From positions 62,001 through 126,000 of the forward strand of contig NC_057316.1 in the NCBI RefSeq assembly GCF_000687475.1: 64,000 bases of DNA. The letters run 5' to 3'. A program made the position numbers and the translations under genes. The stretch's first letter is position 1. Each line of letters starts with the position of its first letter. Below are positions 55,997-64,000 of the stretch, piece after piece. Below the pieces are notes generated by a model that had not been told where the DNA came from, ran no database searches, and saw only the letters and a list, made by a program, of their open reading frames with translations. This stretch comes from Ustilaginoidea virens (Eukaryota > Ascomycota > Sordariomycetes > Hypocreales > Clavicipitaceae).

Positions 55997-58900
55997 TTAT
56001 AGGGATTGCAGCCCTAATAATTGCCGAAATATAGGGAATTTCGGGCTTAGGAGTGGTTTGGTAAGTCCATCCGCAGGCATATCTATCGTGGGTAAATAAG
56101 ATATTTTTACCAGGCTACCATAGGCCTTCTCACGTATATACCGGAATTTAAGCAAGGTATGCTTAGTGCGGGCATGCTGATTTGGGTCATTTGCATTAGA
56201 AATAGACCCTTGGTTATCGCAGTATAGTGGTATCAGGCGTTAAATATCGACCTGGATTTCTTTAAATAAATTAGATATCCACTCCACTTCGCGAATTGCC
56301 TTAAGTATTGCATCAGACTCGGCTTTAAGCGTTAATAAAACCATAGTTGAAGACCGTTTTGACCTCTAGCTAATAGGCCCACCATTCAAGGTAGTAAGAT
56401 AACCACTAGTGGACTTCAAAGTCAGCCGGCACCTAGCAAAATCGCTATCAGAAAATACAGCTAATACTACGGTAGCTTTAGCGGCTCGGTAACAAATGGC
56501 TGTATTTGCCGTACCAGCTAAGTAGCAAAAAGCGCCCTTAGCAGCATTAAGCTGTGTAGTGGAAGCCTGTTGCATATATCGTGACAGGTATTGCGTTAGA
56601 AAGGCAAGGTTAGGTCTTAACATCATCATCAACCACATCGATGTCCCTACTAGCTGCTGGAATAAGTATTGATTACTAGCATCCAGCGGCATATCGTCAG
56701 CCTCAGCAAGTATACCGGGCTATAGTGGGATTAGATGCGGTCGTGCGTCCTTAAGGTTAAACTTCTCAAGGACTTCCGCAATAAATTGCGATTAATGCAG
56801 CCATAATAGGCCCTTTTCTCTATCCCTAATAATCTATACTCCTAGAAAGAAGGAGGCAGGTCCTCGGTCTTCTATAGCATAAACCTTATAGAATTTAGCC
56901 TTAAGCTGGTTAATATAGCTAAGGTCCGGACCGATAATCAAGCAGTCATCTATATAGGTTATAATAAAGGTATGCGTTCCTTTATTATAGAAGACGGCAG
57001 CATTAGAAAGTAACGGCTTAAAACCCTCTTATACTAAAAGGTCTTTTAACCGTAACTGCCACTCGCGAGGGCCTTATTTAAGCCCATACAAGGCTTTCTT
57101 TAATAGTATGACCTGTGATGCAGAGGGGTTATATCTAACCTTAGTAAGTAAGGCTAGAAGTCGACGATACTGCTGGTCAGACCATAAGGCTGGGTTAGGT
57201 GAGAGTAGGCTTTCTGCAAATTCTAGAAAACCAGCTGGAATCTCTATATAAATCGTCTCCAGTAGTTCACTATTTAGAAAGGCACTAATAAAGTCGATCT
57301 GCTCTATTTCCCAGTTATTTGCAGCAGTAAGAGCAAGGATAATCCTCCATATTGGTGGGATCGAAGTAGAGGCATAGGTCTCCGTAAAGTCTTGCCTAGA
57401 TACCTGCATAAAGCCTTTGACAACTAATCGTGCCTTATATTTAACCGGGTTATTATTCGCATCTTTCTTAACGCGAAAAACAGGCCGGTTACGCAATATT
57501 TTCCTACTAGTAGGAATACTAGTCTTAGGAATAAATTGGAAGACATTTAAATCGATTAATTACTCGAATTCCGAAAATAAGGCTTTTACCTAGCTATCCT
57601 TATGTGGGCTGTATAAGACTTCCTTCCAGCTATTAGGCACACCTTCTGGGGCCCGTTTTGCAGCCTTAATCTTTACTGCATAGCAAATATCGTACATTTG
57701 CTGGTAAAAAGCATAGGAAGGGGGGAAATCCTATGTGGGAGCCTCTAGGGGGCTGCCTAGGTATCCGAAAATCTGGTCGTTTTTCGGCTGGGTGGGTAGG
57801 AAAGTACCCCATTGGTTAGTCTATAGGTCAAACTATTGGTCAGACTATTGGTCAGTCTGTAGGTTAGACTGTTGGTTAGTCTGTAGGTCAAGTGACCTAT
57901 AGTATCCGTAGCTTAAGATACCTTGCACGTCTCGTATTTGTAGCTGCATTCTTCCTCTAATTTTACCCCTAGTAGCCCTAACCTGGTATGGCTAAATAGG
58001 CACCTTTTCTAATACTCAAAACATTTTCTCCTACGGTCTCTCATTTAAGGCGATATTTAGACTCTCGAATTTCAGATATTCTAATATAGGTAGCGTTTTA
58101 CTATAGCGAAATGCTGCATTTACTAGGAAGCCGGGCGAAAAGGCAGAATCTATTGTATCGGAAAGTCGCAGAAAATTAGTGTGTGTGGGGCTTTAAGATT
58201 CGGACCATTGAAAATTTGCTATATGGGGCGAGTTAGAATTTTCATATGTGCGGGGTATGCCCACTTTTGTGATGGATTTAGAAAATCTCGGTGGTTGAAA
58301 TTCCTGGTGACGAGAGCTTTCTGTATTTCCTAGTATTTGCAGCCTTTTTATATGGGAAAAGGCTGTATTTTCCTTAGCCGGTGAAAGCGGACCGTCTTGC
58401 CTAAGCTGAAAAGCTGAGTTAGGCTAAAGCGATTTAGAATCGAAAGATAGCGAATTGCTGAGAAATGTTGCAGAGTGCTGTGGCGGGCCAATTGGTAGGC
58501 CCACTGGTTGTGGCAGGCCCATTGGTTGTGGTAGGCCTGCTGATTGTAGTGGATCCGTATGCTGTATTAGGCCTATTGGTTGTAGTAGGCCTATGAGCTG
58601 TATTGGATCCGTAGCCTGTGGTAGGCCTGTGCCTTCGACTAGGCCTATACCGTCAGTCTTAGACGAAATAGGTATATTTAGGCGAGGCGACTTCTAAATA
58701 GGCTCTTCTAGAGCAATTTAGTCGATATTTACCCCCTCTAAATTAGAAGGCGGTTAGAAATCAAAAGTGCCTTCTAGGCCACTTGAAATAGGGCCTATAC
58801 CTTTATTTTAGTAGGTAAAGGTAATGAAAGAGGTCTTAGTGACGACCCGGCGATATAGGATGTAGACGAGGTAGGTACTATTACCTAGCGTAGCTAGTAA

Positions 58901-61765
58901 CCTACCTGACTCGGTCTAGGGGGCTAGCTTGTGGCTAATGACCCGTTTTTCTGGAGGGATTAGCACCTCTACAGCCGCACTAATAGCCCTGAAGCTAGTA
59001 AGGTCGGGTAGGTGGTAGTATGTAATTTCCAGAAAGTCCTTCTTTAATTCCTCGAAAGGTAATGAGGAACGGTTTAAGACTGCTATTAGATTTACTAAGG
59101 TAGTAATACTAAGAATTACTATAGACTAAAGGTAAGAAGGTAACCGAGACTAAAGTATAGTAGCTCTAAGTCGGTTAACGATAACCCATATAGAGCGTTC
59201 TACTAACCTATTTTGCTTATAAATATAAAGGGAAGAGGTTAAAAAATCTATACCCTTGAGAACTAGCCAGGCTGTGATGACGTCATTGATTTCCTTACTA
59301 CTATTATAGTGGAATTTAATAGCTAATTTGCTATAGCGATTCTAAAGACCTTAGAAGAACCCCTATAATACTAGGAATACCGTGGGTCCTTCTTTATTGG
59401 GTAGTAAATGCACCCAATGGAAGCGTGATTTCCGGTCAACTAAGATAAGGCAAATGGGGCGTTTATTGTATGGTAGAGGGTTAATTTAGAAGATATCGCC
59501 CTCTATAATATCTAAACAATGCATAGGGTCTGGTATAGCCCCTGATGTAAAACGCCGAACTGACTTTGCCCTTTTATAGGCGATATAGTTGAAATCAGAA
59601 TCCTTTACCTTATTAAGATCAGGTAACCCTGTGGTTGATGTATAGGTTTTCTTTAAAAGTTGGATTCCAATGTGCCCAAGCCGGATATACTAAAGTCTGG
59701 CTAATAATAGCAGCTTTTGATATTCTGTATCAGCAGCTGGTATTAGGGTAGGGTTGAGGGCGACCGGGGCCCTCTATGGTGGTTGGGCTGTATTAGGAAT
59801 AGCAGCCTCTATTGGTACTACCGAAAAACCAGGACTAATTAGTAGGTCAGCTAGTAGGATTTCTTACGAATTAGCTGGTAGAAGTGGAAGGTCTGAGTCA
59901 GCTGGTGGGGTAGGTAAATCCTTTAGTAGGGGATATTCCTCGTATTCTTCCGGGTTGGCTAGGGCAGGTAATTCGACCGAGATACTGTATGAAGCCGGTT
60001 GGCTGGTATGGTATAAAAACGGCGAATCTACCCCTTTTTATTATAAAAAGAAGCCATACTTCTTAAAATTAAAAAGCCTAATGCACTTATTGTTGCTATT
60101 AACTAGGCTTTAGCCCTAAATACTGCCACGATTCAGATAATGTTTAATGCCGCTAAAGATATTAATATCAAAAGCTGGTATGAAGAGGGCGTTAGTTAGC
60201 TCTAAGGTGCCCCACTGAGGTGGGTTAGTGCCCTATAGCACGGTAAAACGCGCTATGCCCCACCCACTGGGCTTGATTGGGCCACTACCTGTGCTGATGA
60301 CTGGTCTGTTTCCGGTATAGTATTAGAAGTAGGTGAAATGCTTTTTATCGTTAATAATATGCACTATAGAACTAGTATCGTAGAGTAAAGAATCTATTAG
60401 CGTTTTCCCACCGGATTGTGCACTATAGCTAGTAGCTAGAAATTGCATATATTTGCGGTCCTAGAAGGAAGAATAGGCTGTCTCATAGGGTGTAAGACTT
60501 AGAGTGTTATAATTCTTTAGTACGAAGGAATCAATAGTCTTTTCCTTTTCATCGGTCTTTTATAGGGTATCTGCTTTATTAGCTGAATCTTTCTTTTCTT
60601 TATTCTTCTTTTTATTTTCCGGCTTACCTTATGTGGCTAAAGAAGACCCTTGTTGGGTAGAAGAAGACCCCTGTTTCTTTTTATTGGCGTTAGTGGTAGT
60701 GTTTTTACCACCCTTGCTAGTGTTGTTACTAGCTAGCTTGCTACTATTGTTAGTAGCGGCACCCTTAACCTTTGCGAGGTAGGTGGTAGCCCTTACTACT
60801 GATGATCCTTTAATGCGTTGTTCTTCTAGTAAATCAACCATATAAAATTGCAGGTTAATATTTGATATATTTCCCTGAGTATAGGCGATTCTCATCATTA
60901 TGCGGTACCATTCTGCCCACTAAAAAAAGACCCCTTCTACAGCATATAAATACTAGCTGATTTAGTCGAAAGGTTATATATGGGAGCCTAAAATTTGCAG
61001 CCTAGATAGGTAGCTATTAAAGGAGGCGTTAAAAGATTCTAAGGTACCCTTATAGCCTATAAAATTTAGTTGATGGAAGGCAGGGTATAGGTGGGTCCGC
61101 TATACATCTGATGAGTGAGAATACTATTTGGTGAGTAACGTAAAGGCTGACTCTGGGTTAGTACACTAGTTGATAGCGGCAGCTGGTCCTTCTGTGCAAC
61201 TATTTTTGATAAATAATAGTAAAAGTGCTTGCTCTGAATCGTTGAACTTGCTAGTAATAGAAGGTTCTTCGATAAATTTGGCGATATTAAGTGCCCTAAG
61301 TTGAATCATAAGGGCCTGTTTCCATTGGTCGAAGTTAGATGCCCCCCTTAGCTTTTGGGATTCCTAGAATCCGTTGGCTGTCTTGGCTAGTTCTTTGATA
61401 GCTATAGCGCTGATTTGGCTGCTAATGCTGGATGGAACCGGCAGGGGTTGCTGGGCTTTGGGTGGTAATAGTGGGTTATTTCCTTTACCTATAGGGGTTT
61501 GGAAGGTATCCACATCCATTATATCCTGGGATGGTGGGCTAGTAGCAGGCTTGATTAGTCTGTCTACTAAGGTGCCTACCTTATTAGCCAAAAAATCGAT
61601 TTTAGAATTAATTCGATTAAATTTATAGTTAAATTCTTTTCTTATTTCCTGTTGGTCTTCTCTAAGCTGGGCAATTTCCTAGTCATTATTAGATTCTTCT
61701 ACCTCTGCCGTATTAGGGACTTAGTAGCCTAGGTTATTAGCGGTAGGAACGTTCTAACTGGCCAT
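55997..61765 (-). pseudogene. Cop2 gag-pol polyprotein relic
   Basis: Exactly 1,923 codons from ATG 61765 to TAA 55997, as in Cop1. A stop stands at codon 4 (MAS, then TAG where Cop1 has CAG). Longer open pieces survive: Gag MANKVGTLVDRLIKPA (61591 down) and its basic tail (60898-60629), RT NRPVFRVKKDANNNP to LLKKALYGLK (57496-57074), and RNase H (56692-56366). The protease reads DTSS as in Cop1. The RT box reads YIDD near 56955. Stops differ in part from those of Cop1, so both copies were hit separately. Confidence 0.9.
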
Positions 61766-62032
61766 TATAGGAAGAGAAAAGGTGCCGGAAAGTCTTAAAA
61801 ATGCGAAGAAAATTAAGACTGAAAATCTAGATAAAACTAGAAGAAAGCTGCATTAAGGAATAACCTTAGAAAATCCTATTGCAAGGATATGTTGCAGCTT
61901 GGTGTGGTAGCTGGGTTCCTAAATCTGGGATGATCAGTCCCTTGTTAGTAGATTTCTAGAAGGTTAGCTGCCAAATGCGTTAAAATCCTAAGTTAGCGTA
62001 AAAAAAAGTCTTAAGCTGGAAGCCTTAAGACA

Positions 62033-62046
62033 CCGGGCTCATAACC
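62033..62046 (-). promoter_or_regulatory. Cop2 primer-binding site
   Basis: GGTTATGAGCCCGG on the sense strand, identical to Cop1. Confidence 0.75.
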
Positions 62047-62761
62047 TGTTGCAAAATGGTGATTCAGAACACTATTGGAAATGTACTGGATACCGACAGT
62101 GGCGTATAAGGCGTTGCAGAATAAAACAAGGAGCTGGTTAAAGATTTAAAGCGCATAAGAGGTTGACCAGAGCAAAGATATCAGGGAAATCTAATTCTAA
62201 TTGTTAGTGATTATTCTAGCTAGAAAGAGGGAATTTTAGGCATATTTCTACCATCTTGAAAAAGTAGTTGAAAATAATGAAAAACCGCAAAAATAGCGAA
62301 AAACCCGACGAAAAGTCGGTCTGCCCAACCGTGCCCAGTCTGTGCCCAATATCCTACCCAGTGCATACCCAACCAAGCCCAGTGGCTTATAGCGGTGTGC
62401 CGGATGCCCTATAACAGCCTGCCGTACAGGCCGGAAGCCCTATATCGGTCTGCCGTAAATGACCGGTGTAGCGGGTGACTGTATGTAGAAGGCCGAAAGT
62501 GCTGGTTTGCCCATTTGGTAATCCCGTAGAAATGCGCCGCCTGTTGTGGGCCCTGTGGCCCGCTGTGACCGGCCGCTGTGGCCGGCTATGGGGCGCTGTG
62601 CCGGTGCCGTGACCGGCGCTGTGGCCCACTGTAATCGGCGTTGTGGGGCGCTGTGCCCCACCATAGCGCCTGGTATAGCCACCGCGATATCTCAACGCAG
62701 AAACGTCGTATGGTGGCGAGACCAGTACCAAAATACAGCTAAAAAGGCGCTGATTTCAACA
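62047..62761 (-). repeat. Cop2 5' LTR
   Basis: 715 bp, gap-free against the other three LTRs of the family. Confidence 0.93.
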
Positions 62762-63163
62762 CTTACTACTATTAATAGTGGTCCTATTAGCTGGCGTTCT
62801 AAGCGAGCCTCTTTAGTAGTGCTATCTACTTTAGAAGCTGAATCAGATATATTACTTGAGACTATCCGTAAGGTATAGTGGCTTTCTAACCTTTATAAAC
62901 AGCTGGAAATTGATATTTTGCGCCCTATACCGCTATACTGCGATAATCAGGGCTCCATCTCAAATTCTAATGACCCTAATCAGTATGCTCGCACTAAGCA
63001 TACTCTATTAAAATTCCAGTATATTAGAGAGCAAGCCCAGCTAGGCTTAGTTAAAATAACCTACTTATCTATTAATAGTATGCCTGCTGACGGTCTTACT
63101 AAGCCACTGCCAGGCCCTAAATTTACTAGGTTCCGCGAGTTACTAGGCCTTAGGGCCTACTAA
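62762..63163 (+). pseudogene. CopH gag-pol relic, C-terminal RNase H end
   Basis: Resumes after Cop2 with TTINSGPISWRSKRA, VLSTLEAES, LYCDNQGS, ARTKHTLLKF and MPADGLTKPLPGPKF, ending LLGLRAY with TAA at 63161-63163. Few stops remain here (a TAG near 62876). The match to the CopM C-terminus is near-identical. Confidence 0.9.
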
Positions 63164-63276
63164 CTTATACTAACATATTTTTACTAAGGTTTTTCCTATG
63201 TTTTTCCTTAGCACTTTTTACTGCATTTTCTTTCCCTATCCTTTACACGATTAGCTTGCTACTATAGTAGCTAATT

Positions 63277-63284
63277 AGAGGGGG
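63277..63284 (+). promoter_or_regulatory. CopH polypurine tract
   Basis: AGAGGGGG directly before the 3' LTR. Confidence 0.85.
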
Positions 63285-64000
63285 TGTTAAAATCCTATAG
63301 TAGCCTACTAGGCTGCTGGCCTTATGCCCTACTGGCCTACTAACCTTCTGGCCCTTATACCGCCTCTTAGACTTATGGTAGTATTACCTTAGGCCTTTGC
63401 CTTTTACCTTAAGGATTTTCAGTGGATTATTTACTGTATATTAAGTAAGGTAGGCCTTGTTGAAAAAGGTATGGCATTGCTAAATTAGCGTGGTTGCCTA
63501 CTAGCGTGGTGGCGGCCTACTAGCGTGGTGTGGCATTGCTAAATTAGCGTGGTGGCCTACTAGCGTGGTGGCTAGTCCACTAGTATGGTGGTTAGTCACT
63601 AGCGTGGTGGCTAGTTACTAGTGCGGTGACTAGTTACTAGTGCGGTAGTTAGGGTGGTTGAAAAGGCCCGATATAGTGGGGCTGCTGACGTATTATATAC
63701 GTGGCAAAGCGAGCATTACGAGGAGCTTTCTTACTGGCTACCTTGGATGCCTAGGCCCACCCCTCCTTCGTGTATATATAGGATAGCTTTCCCCCTTCTT
63801 TCTAGATAGTAGAAGGGTAGCACAATCGAACCTGTTAATACACTACATGCCTCTTAACTCCCACTTTTCCTGCGTTATTCTGGTTATCTTATATTTGCTT
63901 TGCCTTTACACTTGCCTCGCTTTATAGCACTTATATAGTCTTAGGACTTAGTGACGAATCTAGTATTTATACTAAGATTAAGTCACAGGTCGCAGACAGT
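63285..64000 (+). repeat. CopH 3' LTR, truncated by the window
   Basis: Starts TGTTAAAATCC and carries the minisatellite (63480-63655) and the TATA-like GTGTATATATAGG (63770-63782). It reaches CAGACAGT at the edge, so whether it has the 100-bp duplication cannot be seen. Confidence 0.92.

Larger units (their letters stand above)
55207..62761 (-). mobile_element. Cop2: second full-length copy of Cop1
   Basis: 7,555 bp with 715-bp LTRs (55207-55921, 62047-62761) and target duplication CTTAC (55202-55206, 62762-62766). All landmarks sit 41,012 bp from those of Cop1. It is inserted in the RNase H region of CopH. Confidence 0.95.
43730..64000 (+). mobile_element. CopH: copia retrotransposon carrying two nested elements, right end outside window
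   Basis: 5' LTR at 43730-44595, leader 44596-45295, interruption by CopM, gag-pol 50606-55206, interruption by Cop2, the end of pol at 62762-63163, and the 3' LTR from 63285. Same family as CopM. It is RIP-damaged. Confidence 0.92.

Noticed and set aside
1..64000. Giant cargo transposon (Starship-type) with tyrosine recombinase captain
   Set aside because: No DUF3435-type gene or cargo genes seen; boundaries are fully explained by nested retroelements.

Overview
The window looks like a filamentous ascomycete (Pezizomycotina) chromosome. About the first 3.3 kb is gene-like. The rest is a nest of LTR retrotransposons and one LINE, almost all inactivated by repeat-induced point mutation (RIP) of the CpA-to-TpA type. 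No rRNA, tRNA, CRISPR or bacterial-style operon is visible. RIP shows as CAG/CAA/TGG codons turned into TAG/TAA, ATG turned into ATA, and catalytic or zinc-binding codons lost, while CpG and CpC remain. This explains the long stretches without any start codon.

Left edge: a decayed homologue of Iml2, a TPR-type mitochondrial outer-membrane/inclusion-body protein (1-1545, +), then one intact intronless host gene for a fatty acid hydroxylase/sterol desaturase superfamily membrane protein (2265-3254, -).

Transposon nest, outermost to innermost: (i) an old minus-strand gypsy relic (about 4900-5953); (ii) a solo copia-type LTR (5954-12329) split by a 5,642-bp chromodomain gypsy element, Gyp1 (6653-12294, TSD GGCTT); (iii) an older gypsy, GypOld (12330 to about 34815, +), split by copia Cop1 (14195-21749, -, TSD CTTAA) and by a LINE (21772-33809, -, TSD about 15 bp), which is itself split by Gyp2 (25138-30779, +, TSD AAGAG), a second copy of Gyp1 with the same length; (iv) an unresolved 1.7 kb; (v) copia CopE (36496-43695, +, TSD TATAC); (vi) copia CopH (43730 to beyond the window, +), split by CopM (45296-50554, -, TSD ACAAC) and by Cop2 (55207-62761, -, TSD CTTAC), a second copy of Cop1 with the same 7,555-bp length.

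CopM is the one transposon with a long open frame (980 codons). It is an internally deleted relative of CopH: it lacks most of Gag, the protease and the fingers of reverse transcriptase, yet keeps integrase, the RT palm and RNase H in one frame. Its LTRs differ by eye at only two sites, so it moved recently, presumably with helper proteins. Its neighbours are RIP-killed without net indels: removing the inserts restores exact whole-codon frame lengths in Cop1, Cop2 and CopH.

The four Cop/CopH/CopM elements share a primer-binding site that matches the anticodon arm of initiator tRNA-Met rather than a tRNA 3' end, so they probably use half-tRNA priming. Coordinates of LTRs and TSDs were read base by base; domain limits inside RIP-damaged regions are approximate.
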